This document shows, in pieces, positions 33,630 through 44,706 of a DNA stretch of 64,000 nt. This stretch comes from Adenophora triphylla var. japonica (lineage: Eukaryota; Streptophyta; Magnoliopsida; Asterales; Campanulaceae), in NCBI GenBank assembly GCA_022495995.1, contig JAFEMH010002605.1, positions 248,001 to 312,000 of the forward strand. The letters run 5' to 3'. Position numbers and translations under genes: made by a program. The notes beneath the pieces were generated by a model. The model saw only the letters and a program-made list of their open reading frames with translations. It searched no databases and was not told the DNA's origin. How positions within the stretch are numbered: the first letter of the stretch is position 1; every line of letters begins with the position of its first letter.

Positions 33630-34976
33630 CTACTCTAGCTGCTCTTTTGTTGATGAACTACCAGGACGCTCAAGCTTTCCGTCTTTTATTAACTTCTGAA
33701 TTTCATACCGTAACCCGAGGCAGTTGTCAGTTATGTGCCCATGATACTGGTGGAAGGTGCAGTACTTGCTTCTGTCAGCATTGGCTGTGGGCTTCTTTGG
33801 CTTGTAGTTCTCCACAGGTTTGAGCAGGTTCTCTTTGATCAGTTCCTCTAATATTTGGCTTAGAGGCATGTCTAGCTCGTCGAAGCGATGGAAAGGCTGT
33901 CTCCCAAAAGAGTCGTTGCTTTGCTGGGCTGTGCTCCCGTTGCTTGACTGATGTCCCTGATGGACGTAGCTGACAGAAGTGTCTTTTCCTTTGCCGGGGG
34001 CCGATAAAGGGTTGAATGCAGTTGCTGTTCTGTATTGATAAGGTGACTCTTTGCTCTGGGCCTGCTTTTCCTTCAGGTCATTCTCGAACTGGGAACCCGT
34101 ATTGACCATGGCTCGGAGATCAAGGCAGAAGCGATGGCTGACTGATGCCTTTACTGATGGCTTTAAACATGACTTGAAGATTCTCATTTGCTCATCCTCA
34201 GGCAGTGAATTCATGATTTCGGCAAGCTTCTGACTCTGTTCCTTGTAAAATTGTCCCATAGTTTCGTCTGCCTTCTGTTCTGCTAGCATAACCACATGAG
34301 GGTCGATAGAAACCTCTGGACTGCTGGAACTTATAAATAGAGGTCCACTGATGGAGGGAACCATGATAGGGGGTTGGACAAATAGGCTTTGAGGGAACAT
34401 AGCATAATTTAGTGGGTACTGTGGAGATTGAGGGTTTTGATGCCATGAAGCAGCTGGAGTAAATGCAGGCTGTCCGAAGTAATGGGCCGGAAAAGTCATG
34501 GGGGTGAAACTTGATGAATGAGCATATTGATGGAAGGAAGTGAACCTGGGAGGATTTTGAAGGTTATTTGGATCTGTTTGAGAGGGTTCAGCGATGCGCT
34601 GGTTGTATTGAGTGAAAGGGGTAGAACTGGCTTGGCCGTGTATGACAGGGGTGCCCTGGGAAGTGGCAATATGAAGCCTCGATCGGTTGTTTCCTTGGAT
34701 TGAAGGATTTCTGGAGTTCAAAGGCGGTGGAGGAACCTGGTTGAAGGTTTGGGGAGCTGATCGTGAAGGATCGTCGTCCTCGATTAGGACGAAAGTATCA
34801 TCTGACTGGGGGATAGCTGATATACCTCGCTCATTCAGAAGCTGTACCACAAAATTCTGCTGATCCTCTTTCCGTTTCTTGTGAACCTTATAGGCCCGGA
34901 TGGCTTCTTCCAGTGTCATGTCTTTTACCGGTGGTGGGGTTCCGTTCCCGTCACGATTTCTCGGCGAGTCTGACAT
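33630..34976 (-). CDS. C gag, 448 codons, intact frame
   Basis: It starts with MSDSPRNRDG at 34976 and ends at 33630. The N-terminus has a short helical LEEAIRAYKVHKKRKEDQQN segment. A long Pro/Gln/Ser/Phe-rich linker follows (about residues 75-225), then SLPEDEQMRIFKSCLKP and a C-terminal HX-rich finger YCTFHQYHGHITDNCLGLR (about residue 405) typical of Tat/Ogre gag. The usual first half of the Retrotrans_gag core (the W-Y/L, 'A..WY' helices) is not visible between the linker and SLPEDE, so the capsid domain seems shortened. The frame has no stop, in contrast to most ORFs here. It would encode the particle protein that packages C RNA. Confidence 0.78.
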   Translation of the reverse strand: MSDSPRNRDGNGTPPPVKDMTLEEAIRAYKVHKKRKEDQQNFVVQLLNERGISAIPQSDDTFVLIEDDDPSRSAPQTFNQVPPPPLNSRNPSIQGNNRSRLHIATSQGTPVIHGQASSTPFTQYNQRIAEPSQTDPNNLQNPPRFTSFHQYAHSSSFTPMTFPAHYFGQPAFTPAASWHQNPQSPQYPLNYAMFPQSLFVQPPIMVPSISGPLFISSSSPEVSIDPHVVMLAEQKADETMGQFYKEQSQKLAEIMNSLPEDEQMRIFKSCLKPSVKASVSHRFCLDLRAMVNTGSQFENDLKEKQAQSKESPYQYRTATAFNPLSAPGKGKDTSVSYVHQGHQSSNGSTAQQSNDSFGRQPFHRFDELDMPLSQILEELIKENLLKPVENYKPKKPTANADRSKYCTFHQYHGHITDNCLGLRYEIQKLIKDGKLERPGSSSTKEQLE

Positions 34977-35189
34977 ATCGGAAAATCTGGCTGTAGGAAC
35001 TGAGGAACTGTCTGACGCTGTCGTAACTGTAATTCTGGCGAGTCGCTGACCTGGAATTCTGAACCACTCTCTGTTCGCTTGCAGGGAACGAAAGGTAGGG
35101 CTTAGGCTTCGATAGGGGTATTTGGCTCAAGGCTTTGGGCTCGTGCAACGTGCATTTACTACTTAAGTCTACTTTAAAACACATTTTCT
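34977..35189 (-). other. C leader just upstream of gag
   Basis: Unique sequence between the leader array and the gag start. No gene is seen; it presumably holds the end of the 5' untranslated leader. Confidence 0.5.
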
Positions 35190-36547
35190 CATAATCCTAA
35201 CTGATTGGAAAAGATTGGACCTTGAAAGGTCGAGATCAAAAATTGGACCGTGAAAGGTCGAGAATAAGGATTTGACCATGAAAGGTCGGGATTGACTACT
35301 TGACCATGAAAGGTCGATATCGAAAATTGGAGATCGGACCGTGAGGGTCTCGATTGGAGATTTGAGATCAGACCATGAGGGTCTCGATTGGAGATTTGAC
35401 CGTGAGGGTCTCCATTGGAGACTTGAGATCAGACCGTGAGGGTCTCAATTGGAGATTTGACCGTGAGGGTCTCGATTGGAGACTTGAGATCGGACCGTGA
35501 GGGTCTCGATTGGAGATTTGACCATGAAAGGTCGAGATTGACTACTTGACCATGAAAGGTCGATATTGGAAATTGGACCGCGAAGGTCTGGAACGGAAAT
35601 TGGAGATCGGACCGTGAGGGTCTCGATTGGAGATTTGAGATCAGACCGTGAAGATCTCGATTGGATATTTGACCATGAAAGGTCGATATTGGAAATTGGA
35701 CCGCGAAGGTCGGGAACGGAAATTGGAGATCGGACCATGAGCGTATCGATTGGAGATTTGAGATCGGACCGTGAAGGTATCGATTAAGGATTGGACCGCG
35801 AAGGTCGAGATTTGAGATCGGACCGAGAAAGGTCGCGATTGAGGATTGGACCGCGAAGGTCAAGATTGGAGATCGGACCGAGAAAGGTCGCGATTGAGGA
35901 TTGGACCGCGAAGGTCGTGATTGGAGATCGGACCGAGAAAGGTCACGATTGAGGATTGGACCGTGAAGGTTGAGATTGGAGATCGGACCGAGATAGGTCG
36001 CGATTGAGGATTGGACCGCGAAGGTCGAGATTTGAGATCGGACCGAGAAAGGTCGCGATTTGAGATCAGACCGAGAAAGGTCGCGATTGAGGATTGGACT
36101 GCGAAGGTTGAGATTTGAGATTTGAAATCGGACCGTGAGGGTCTCGATTGAGGATTGGACCGCGAAGGTCGAGATTTGAGATTTGAAATCGGACCGTGAG
36201 GGTCTCGATTGAGGATTGGACCACGAAGGTCGAGATTTGAGATCGGATCGAGAAAGGTCGCGATTGAGGATTGGACCGCGAAGGTCGAGATTTGAGATTT
36301 GAAATCGGACCGTGAGGGTCGCGATTGAGGATTGGACCGCGAAGGTCGAGGTTTGAGATTTGAAATCGGACCGTGAGGGTCTCGATTGAGGATTGGACCG
36401 CGAAGGTCGAGATTTGAGATTTGAAATCTAACCGTGAGGGTCTCGATTGAGGATTGAACCGCGAAGGTCGAGATTTGAGATTTGAAATCGGACCGTGAGG
36501 GTCTCGATTGAGGATTGGACTGCGAAGGTCGAGATTTGAAATCAGAC
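35190..36547. repeat. Leader minisatellite of C, GGACCG..GGTCGAGATT family
   Basis: About 1.35 kb of units 28-60 bp long, all variations on GGACCGCGAAGGTCGAGATT and GGACCGTGAGGGTCTCGATT. Each unit includes the inverted pair GGACC...GGTC. Higher-order ~60-bp dimers (with GATTTGAGATTTGAAATCG) dominate after 36100. Long minus-strand frames (36554-36066, 35863-35429) are just the repeat. Confidence 0.92.
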
Positions 36548-37728
36548 CATGCAATTGTTATTCTATTAAATGTTTAAGTTTACTGAAAACATGTCTTTCT
36601 CAGAGTCCTAAATGGTTTGAAAAGATTGCTCTTCTTTTTCGCAATCTAACCTAGGTCTTAGATCAGTGGATCCTGACACTACGTCTATAAGCCCCTCGTT
36701 TTTCACCTGTAAATCGTCTTCCCGCGACGGACAATCCTGAGCGAGGGTCCTATAGGGCAAGCAGATTGCACCGACAAAGGGAAAAGGGAACTTAAGGCTA
36801 GCCGGTCATGTAAACTTTCAACGCATATGACATACGGGTCACGGTCGAAGTTAACATCCTTAAGTTAAGGCAGAAATCTTGCCGAAATTCCGGCATGATC
36901 TATCCTGACTCGCTTTCGCGAGGGGCCTTAGCTTTTGGCGTTGGCCAAGTCGTGGCTGGTATGGTTCATACGTTGAGGGTTTGATGACACTGCGTCACAT
37001 TGAACCTTCGGGTATGTTTTTAACACGGTTCTACGTCAAAGTCAAAGCTGAAAAGCTAAGACTTCGGGTCGAGAAGCGAACTTCGATCCCAACTTTTTAA
37101 GTTTGACTTGTGAAGGAGATCGGTGTAAAAGCATATACTCAGGCTTTATGACACGAGCTAAGCCAAAAACCAACCAAGGTCTTGGATTAAGTGTGACACA
37201 AAGGGTGCATGGTTAACACGGGCTAGGATGGGCTATTTGGGATGACCCCGTGCGCGCTCGAAGGGCATAGGAAGGCCAATCAAACTGCAGCTGAACGGTT
37301 ACCCCAGGTTAAGGGTTGTAGTGTGCAGTGTACCGAGGCAGCAAGTGCGCAGTGTGCGGTGTACCGAGGCAACAGTGTGAGTAGTGTTCGATCACTAAAT
37401 TCTTTTTCTGAGTAAAATAGAGATTTTCAGAATGTGTTTTAAAGAATTTATGAGCAGTTCAGAATATAGCACAAAGAATCAAATATGAACGAATAATGCA
37501 CGAACATGTTATGATTTTTGAAAGAGATGAAAAAGCAACATCTTTTTTTTTGGAAACAGTCCAATGTTTTGAAATTGAAGTTGTTTGAAATTTCCTTTTT
37601 CGAAAAGAAACAAGAAGTAACACGCGGTAGTAAGAAAATACACACGCACACAAAAATGAGGAAGGGTAAACGAAAGTTTGACCCACGGAATGTTTTTAAA
37701 ACAAAGGCAGTTTTGAAAAACATGTTTA
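36548..37728 (-). other. C 5' untranslated leader
   Basis: About 1.2 kb of mostly unique sequence between PBS and leader array, with no supported gene. 37322-37378 contains a short duplication of GTGTACCGAGGCARCA. ORFs at 37448-37853 are unsupported. Confidence 0.5.
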
Positions 37729-37748
37729 GTCCCCAGCTGAGTCGCCAA
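37729..37748 (-). other. Primer binding site of C, tRNA-Arg-like
   Basis: On the minus strand TTGGCGACTCAGCTGGGGAC follows one base after the 5' LTR end. It matches the TGGCGACTC..CTGGGGA type of PBS that Ogre-like Tat elements use, attributed to tRNA-Arg. Confidence 0.8.
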
Positions 37749-37749
37749 C

Positions 37750-38882
37750 TGAAATTACCCGGATCGCGCGAATTGCGGCGAGCGGTTTTTTTGATGGACT
37801 TCACTGAAAAAGAGAGTCTCCACGCCATTTTGTATTATGATCCTAAACTTTGAAAAAGGCTAGTTTGAAAAGGAGGTCGTTTTGATTGAGAGCCAAAACT
37901 TAGGAAAAGACTATTTTGAAAGGAGGTCTTTTTGATTGGGAGCAAAAACTTAGGAAAAGGCTTTTGAACAGAGATTGTTAGGTTCGGAGGTCACGTTACG
38001 TTTCGGGAAGAGTATCTGGAGATCACTCAAAACGCCTCGCATGACGAGTTTTTCTACCTTTCTCAAAAAGTATGCGTGTGTGTGTTCGTGTTACTTTTGA
38101 AAATGAGTCTGAATGATAAATGCTGAGTTTTGAGTTTAGAAAAGGAGTTTTACGTGGCAAACCTTGATTTTGAATCGGGCAGAGTTTCCCCATAATTTGG
38201 TGTTTAGAGGCCTAAGGATTTGGACAACGTTTCGACTTGGGTCGATTTAGCCTATGTTTCTGAAGATTTAGAATCCACCGACGAGTAGCATGAGGGCCCC
38301 CGAAGAGCAGAGAATTCCACCGACGAGTAGCACGAGGGCCCCCGAAGAGTGGAGAAAGACTAGCATTTGTGCTAGGGGTGAAGAGAGAAGTGAATTGGTG
38401 AAATGAAATGAAGGAGGAGGGGGAGTATTTATAGGAGGTGAAGGAGGTTGACTTGGACTGGTTAGGACAGTTTTTAAATGTCGAAAAAGTCCTGGAAAGA
38501 TTGCTTAGGATGGTTATTTACCTTGGAAAAGGGGCCGGCCGGCCAGAGCTTCTTTTTGGGGGGAATTTTGGTCATTTGACCTTGAATTTGATTGATATTG
38601 ACACGTGGAGGCTTGCATGCGTGCCATGTGTCTTGCTTAGTCACGAAGGAAGGGTTTTTGTTCCGCTTTGGCCCAGTTTTGACTATTTTCTATATAACTG
38701 TCCGAGAAAATGTCGGAACAGTCCCAAAAATAGCGTATTTATGGGAAAGTGATACTTTTACGTGTGAGAACGTGTGTTGAGTACACTTTGGATTTTGGAT
38801 GCACGGGGCAGTCCGGGAAAGTCTCGTTAACTTTGGAAAGTGTGAGTTAACGGATTCTAACAATTCAGATTTGGTACTTACA
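37750..38882 (-). repeat. Element C 5' LTR
   Basis: 1133 bases, plus-strand ends TGAAATTACCCGG and TGGTACTTACA. The PBS adjoining 37750 shows that this is the 5' LTR of a minus-strand element. It lacks an ~11-base stretch present in the 3' LTR near 23977. Confidence 0.9.
38426..38433 (-). promoter_or_regulatory. TATA box in C 5' LTR
   Basis: TATAAATA on the minus strand, about 450 bases from the upstream LTR end and pointing towards gag, is the probable promoter of C genomic RNA. Confidence 0.65.
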
Positions 38883-38887
38883 ACGGA
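38883..38887. repeat. Target site duplication ACGGA (right)
   Basis: Partner of 22992-22996. Confidence 0.92.
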
Positions 38888-39872
38888 TCAAACGATCCAG
38901 ACGGTGAATAACGATCAACGAACCAAACGGTTCAGACGATGAAAATGACGATAAACGAACCAAACTGTTCGGACGGTAAATGACATGAATTGAAAAAGTG
39001 ATAAAATGGGTCAAGATCTCCGTTTTAACCCTAAATCAATTAACTTGAAAGGAGAAAAGTGATAGAGAGAGGATCACTTCGAGACCCGTAGACAGCGTAA
39101 TGTCTACATTTTGAAGATTTTGATCGGATCAGAAATAACGTAGGACGCGTAAAAAGAGATGAAACGAAAGATTGAGAGTGTTACCAATGGCTAGGTTTTG
39201 ACTCTTTTACTCGAGAGATCGTATATTGGATACGAAACGGTGTTTGGATCGTGTTTGGCTCGTGTTTGGCTTGAAAAACATTGTTTTCACGCAAATCAAG
39301 GTGTTTTCGGGGCTTACAGAGAGTTTTGAAGCACTGGAATTGAGGCAATGGGCAGGAGGGTTAAAATTTGGTTTACCATTTACTGAATGGGAGGAGCTGT
39401 ATTTATCGGAGGTAAAATTGCAGAACAGGCCGTCCGACCAGTTCTTCAATTTGAAGGGCTTTTTTGGTATTTGAAAATATGATGAGACTGATGGGCGATC
39501 CTGTAAAACAGGCCGACCGGCCAGTCCTTCAGTTTGAGGGTATTTTGGTCTTTTCCAGCCTTGGATTGGATTGATTTGACTCGAGAGCTTGTGCATGCGT
39601 GCTAAGTGTCCTGCTTAGTCACTAATAAAGGGTTTTTTTGCTCCGTTTGGCCAGGTTTTGACTGTTTTTAAAATAACTGTCCGAATAAATGTCGAGACAG
39701 TCCCGAAAAGTCCCGGAAATTTCATATTTTTGGAAAAGTGATATTTTCACGTATTTGAACGTGTGTTGAATACACTTTAATTTTTTGAATGCTCGGGGCA
39801 GTCCTAGAAAGTCTCGTTAACTTGGAAAGTGTGAGTTAACGGATTGTAACGATCCGGATTTGGGTACTTACA
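38888..39872 (-). repeat. Element D LTR, second part
   Basis: It continues the ACGAACCAAACGGTTC repeats left at 22996 and ends TTTGGGTACTTACA like the C LTRs. 39590-39872 aligns with the corresponding end of the C LTRs (GTGCTAAGTGTCCTGCTTAG and the GAACGTGTGTTGAATACAC segment). Contains GGCCGTCCGACCA at 39428 and GGCCGACCGGCCA at 39511. Confidence 0.78.
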
Positions 39873-41053
39873 GTAGCCCCACGGCGACGTCACTTACGGA
39901 GGAAGTGGGGTCGTCGAAAAAAGATAAGGATCCCAAATCGAGGGGATGCCTTATGGAGTGACCTGAATGGTCAAATGGCTGGACCCTAAAGCAAGGATTC
40001 CTACGTATCCATGGGGGAATCAAGCCGATCGTAGTTCTTGTCTGTTAAGTATAAGAGACTTAACAGACTGACGCTGGGTCACGAGATCTTACGCTGGAGA
40101 TCTGATGAGATGGGAGGAACGGTTGTGTTAAACTGACGTTTTTAACAACACGGTCTGAGTTCGAAGGAAGGATTGAAGTTCTAACAACGGGGTTAGAAAC
40201 GAAATGACAGGAACAGTTGTGTTAAACTGGCATTTTTAACAACACGGTCTGAGTTCGAAGGAAGGATTGAAGTTCTAACAACGGGGTTAGAAACGGAATG
40301 ACAGGAACGGTTATGTTAAACTGGCATTTTTAACAACACGGTCTGAGTTCGAAGGAAGGATTGAAGTTCTAACGACGGGGTTAGAAATGGGATTTAACAT
40401 CGGGAGAGGATGGTTGCAAGGGGAAAAGCGTCCAGAGTTCTAACAAAGTCGGTTAGAAACTGAGGAGATGATTGGCGTTCTAACAAGCAGTTAGAAACGG
40501 AAGATGATTGATGTTCCTTAAAAGGATGGTCTTATGATCCTGCTGGGGAGGAATGTTCGGGCTTACGATGACGGCCGAAGAGGGATTGTTGTACGGGCTT
40601 ACAATGATTGCCATTGAAATGAGGTGGTCGGGCTTACGATGACGGCCGAAGAGGGATTGTTGTACGGGCTTACAATGATTGCCGTTGAAATGAGGTGGTC
40701 GGGCTTACGATGACGGCCGAAATTTAACCTCGGGAGAGGGGACGTTAGTGATTGCTAATGGGAAATTTAACCTCGGGGGAGGAGACAAAAATGTAAGAGT
40801 TTTATGAGAACATTTGAGCAAAAGTATCAATTTTGAAATGATGAGGGGCTGAATGGTCATTTGGGCCAAAATGGCCCATCATGTAAAACAGGCCGTCCGG
40901 CCACTTCTTCAAATTGGCATGGTTTAAAGCTGATGTCGAGCAGACAGAAAGAAGAACAGAAATTGGGAGCTTTGGCCAAGAGAAAAGAGAGAAAAGAGAG
41001 AAAAATTTGTGATTTTCTTCGATTTTTTGTTGAAACTTTGAGAGATTAACGCT
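39873..41053. repeat. Array region of D upstream of its PMD gene
   Basis: After the GTAGCCCC block (39873) come about three ~93-bp units (40115-40390; GGTTGTGTTAAACTG and GTTCTAACAACGGGGTTAGA). Then come two ~70-80-bp units with GGGCTTACGATGACGGCCGA (40558-40720) and one degenerate unit of C array 5. The last 180 bases before the gene are unique, with purine-rich GAGAAAAGAGAG repeats at about 40980-41000. The order of repeat families matches C. Confidence 0.82.
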
Positions 41054-44000
41054 ATGGAAGTGAGATTAGGACGAATGGGTCGCCATAGGAGGACCGATAA
41101 TGAGAGGAAGAAGCTCAAGAGGACGGTGCGAGTGATCGAGCTTCCTTTGGATCCGACCGAGTTTTACAAAGCTCGAGATAATCATAAATCCAAGGAGGGG
41201 ATTGCGAGGAAAGTAAGCATTTTTGAATTTCTTTGAATGTTCTTTGAATTTTGAATTTTGAATTCTTGAATTTTTTGAATTGATTTAGGGTTCTTGTTGC
41301 CTGATTTGGGGTTTTTGATCTTGTTATGCCCCTTTGTTGAAATTGATTATTGTGTGATGCAATTGAGGGTATGGGTAGACAATGTAGGAAATTTGGTAAA
41401 GAAATTCCATGTCTAAGTATGTTTTCCAAATTTAAAGTGTGTTAATTTGGGATGGATATTTTGAAATGATTTTCGAACTGAGACGAAAAGATTTTGAACT
41501 AATTTCGAACTGAGGCGGAAGTTTTGAAATGTGAACCGTAAATATCCCGAAAGGAAGCATAATTTTTTTTAGGAATTGGATCGTTAATATTCCGAAATGA
41601 GACGGAAATATTTTAGGAAATGAACCGTAAATACTCCGAAATGGGACAGAGATATTTTTAGGAAATGGACCGTTAATATTCCGAAATGGGACAGAGATAT
41701 TTTAGGAAATGAACCGTTAATGAAACGGAAATTTTGAAATTTGAACCGTTAATACTCCGAATTGGGACAGAGATATTTTTAGGAAATGGACCATTAATAT
41801 TCCGAAATGGGACGAAGATATTTTTAGGAAATGGACCATTAATGAAACGGGAATTTTGAAGTTTGAACTGTTAATACTCCGAATTGGGATGGAGATATTT
41901 TTAGGAAATGGACCGTTAATATTCCGAAATGGGACGCAGATATTTTTAGGAAATGGACCGTTAATGAAACGGGAATTTTGAAATTTGAACCGTTAATACT
42001 CCGAATTGGGACGGAGATATTTTTAGGAAATGAACCGTTAATGTTCCGAAATGGGACGGAGATATTTTGGGAAGTAATTGGATTATATCTTTGTGATGAT
42101 ATATTTATGTGATTTTGTTTTATGACATGTACATTTCGCGTACGTTATTTGGGTATTAACATACCTTTGATGTGTCTTACCTGAAGGGGCGAGGGCCGAT
42201 TGACTTGTCCATTACCAAGAGTAGGGAGAACATCGAGGCGGTGAGCGAGTTGTGGGGGATGCTCCCAGACGTGACTTGGGGTGAAGAGAGAAGTCCGCGA
42301 CAGATGGTATTGGATTCCGGTCTGGGGGCTTCATTAGCACAGTGGCTGTGGTGGCGTTGATGCAGAGGGTCAAGGCTATTCACGTGGCTTTGAGCGAGTA
42401 CTGGTGGGATACGACCCATACTTTTCATTTCTGGTGGGGGGAAGCAACGATTACTCCCACTGACTTCGCAGCTATCACAGGGTTGTCATTCCGGGGTAAT
42501 CCCATAGAGTGGTTCGAGGAGTTCACCATGGAGCAGCTTATAGATCTGCTTGGTTTTGATATCACGGAGGCCAGGGGCACCGATATTCTGTATGGTCCGA
42601 TGGAGGGACATTCGAGATGAGGCATAGACGCATATCTGGTTGCCTCTGAGAGGATGACAGCCCATCAACTGGCTCGGGCATTCTTATGGTTTGCTCTGTC
42701 AGCGATCATATTTCCCAATGCTGATATGAAGTGTCAGTTTGCCCTGCTCGGCTCTTTGACAGACTTGGAGGCGGTTAGAGGATTCGCCTGGGGGGAAGCT
42801 GGCTTGGCCGAGCTTTTTTTTTCTTTGGACAAGTATTCTCGGGGGGAGGAGAACTCGCTTTGCTATTTCCAATTTGCTTTGGATGTGAGCTCTATTTTTC
42901 TCTTCCTTGTCTCATTTTTACTTGTCTGTATCTGTTCTGTAGTTGATACTCTTTTTGTCATCTTTCAGGTGTGGTGCTATGAGGAGCTCCACCCACAGCG
43001 GTGGAGTATCAGGGAGGAGTATGCTCTCCTATTTCCTGTTATGCTGACCTGGCAGAAGGAGGCCAGAAGACCGAAAAGGTCGAGGGAAAGCACGAGGGTG
43101 ACTTATGAGGAGGTGTCTGTGGCTCTGGAGCGGGACTTCTCACCGAGGGTGATCTTGTCTTGGTGGAGCCTGCTTGATCAGGCGGTTTTTGATGCTGCCA
43201 GGGAGGTGATGGGCCAGAGGAAGCTTCTGGTGGGATTTCACTGCGATATCATGTATCTGGGCAAGAGAGTGGCTCGCCAGTATGCCCCGGGATCGGATCC
43301 CATGGTCCCTAGGGATCCTCCTGTCTTCATACTGCAGCCATTGCTTATGGACAGGGATGAGTTGCTCCAGTGTAGGCTAGGAGTGCCTATTGCTGAGAAT
43401 GTCCTCGAGGACACTGATTATGACATCTTTCGGAGGATGAGGTTGAGGTGCCCGCAGGTGATGGCCAGAGAGGGTGAGGATCCTTCACGTCCCAGAGATC
43501 CTCCGATCCCCCACACTCGCTTTGCGTATGAGGGCATTGGTGGTTCCCGTAGGTGGCTGATGGTTCCCATTCCTGAGCAGGCGAGGCCTCGATATAGAGT
43601 CGACCCCAACGCTACTGTGAGTATCTTGTCGATTTCATGTACTGTATTCTCTTTCTTTATATGTTGCATCTGTGATGTTCTTTATGTCATTTGATCGCTT
43701 CCCTGATTTGCAGGTTTTGGGACGTACCCATGATCTGACTGTAGACGTCTAGAGGGGGTGACAAGTTTCGCCCGGCGGCTTCTTGACTACTTACGGTGCA
43801 GTTCCAGGAGAAGTGCAGCTGTTAATGAGCCTATGCCCTCCAGGCCGTCTGTGGCTAGGGACTCATCTGCTTCCATGGTTGGCAGGATAGATGCTGAGTG
43901 GAGCTTTGGTCGGTTTCCTGATTGGCAGGGTGAGACTACTGGATCGCAGGCCCGTCATTCTTCGTATTCGGTTTTTGAGAATGGGGAACCTTCGGGAACA

Positions 44001-44123
44001 CAGGCGCAGGGCATTCATTCCTCGTATACTGGAGTAGATGACTTCATGAGCTACCTGATCGCCACAGATCCTGTTGCACCGGTGCAGTATGTCGAGTGCT
44101 CGGACGACGATCAAGATTCTTAG
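41054..44123 (+). pseudogene. PMD gene of D, four exons, frameshifted
   Basis: Exon 1 is 41054-41212 (starts MEVRLGRMGRHRR, basic, ends GIARK before GTAAGC). Intron 1 (41213-42186) is full of tandem repeats. Exon 2 is 42187-42884, exon 3 42969-43616 and exon 4 43714-44123; introns 2 and 3 are 84 and 97 bases with GT-AG ends. Motifs match C: WDTTHTFHF, TPTDFAAITGL, LARAFLWFALSA, FAWGEAGLAELFFSLD. Lesions are a lost G in the G-run near 42325 (frameshift), TGA 42618-42620, and a frameshift just inside exon 4 (about 43740). Exon 3 is intact and lacks the stop seen in C. This copy shows the full exon structure, so it is the reference for C and E. Confidence 0.85.
41455..42060. repeat. Minisatellite in PMD intron 1 of D
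   Basis: About 12 units of ~45-50 bp, GGAAATGGACCGTTAATATT followed by CCGAAATGGGACGGAGATAT. One remnant unit remains in C at 27377-27420, which shows that the intron array is shared. Confidence 0.88.
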
Positions 44124-44445
44124 TAGTCATGTTGCCTCTTAGATAGCTGCATGCACTGCTTGTCTTTAGATACTGATTGTATTCGAGATGCCCTTGTTCT
44201 GGGGTGAAACTTTGTACATTATATTTATCATGATTGTGTTTACTTTTGACATTTATCGGAACCAGATAAGCAAGTAGGTTAATCAAAAATAAATAATGAC
44301 GGAAAAAGCACTGAATAACAGATTTGAACAAGTAAAATTTATTGCTATTATGCACTGTTATTATTATTTGCACTGTCGCACTAGCCCGGAATGGATTTGG
44401 CTTTGCAAGGGGAATGAGTCACGGGTGTTTGGCAGATTTGGACAG
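44124..44445 (+). other. D tail homologous to the C centre
   Basis: Aligns with C 29540-30000 (ATAAGCAAGTAGGTTAATCA at 44263, TTTATTGCTATTATGCACTG at 44337, then GCCCGGAATGGATTTGG). The (TTA)n tract has only about four units. Homology ends at about 44445. Confidence 0.75.
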
Positions 44446-44465
44446 AGGATGAACATGTGACACCT

Positions 44466-44640
44466 TGGAATTAGAGCTGTCAAAATCGAGCCCGGCCCAT
44501 AGGCCCGGTCCAGCCCACCCGATTTTTTAAGGGTATGGGCCTTAAATTCGAAGGCCCGAAAAAAATCGGGCCTCTTTGGCCCGGCCCGGTAGGCCCGTGG
44601 GTTCATGCGGCCCAAACATGAAAAGCCCGGCCCGACCCGA
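44466..44640. mobile_element. hAT-like terminal fragment, GGCCCGGCCC-rich
   Basis: Starts TTAGAGCTGTCAAAATCGAG and is rich in GCCCGGCCC/GGCCCG words, a form typical of the ends of plant hAT non-autonomous elements (TAGAGSTGTCAAA). Only one end is visible and no 8-bp duplication was identified, so it is a truncated remnant or a degenerate short element sitting at the D/E junction. Confidence 0.5.
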
Positions 44641-44706
44641 TGCTTGATGCTGCTTTCTCAAACAAATGATTTTCTCTATTTCATAGTAGGCATATAATGA
44701 TTTTAG

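Noticed and set aside
35429..36554. Long minus-strand frames with repeated SNLDLRGPILNRD-type motifs
   Set aside because: Read-through of the leader minisatellite; unit length happens to keep phase, and all strands and phases show similar open stretches.
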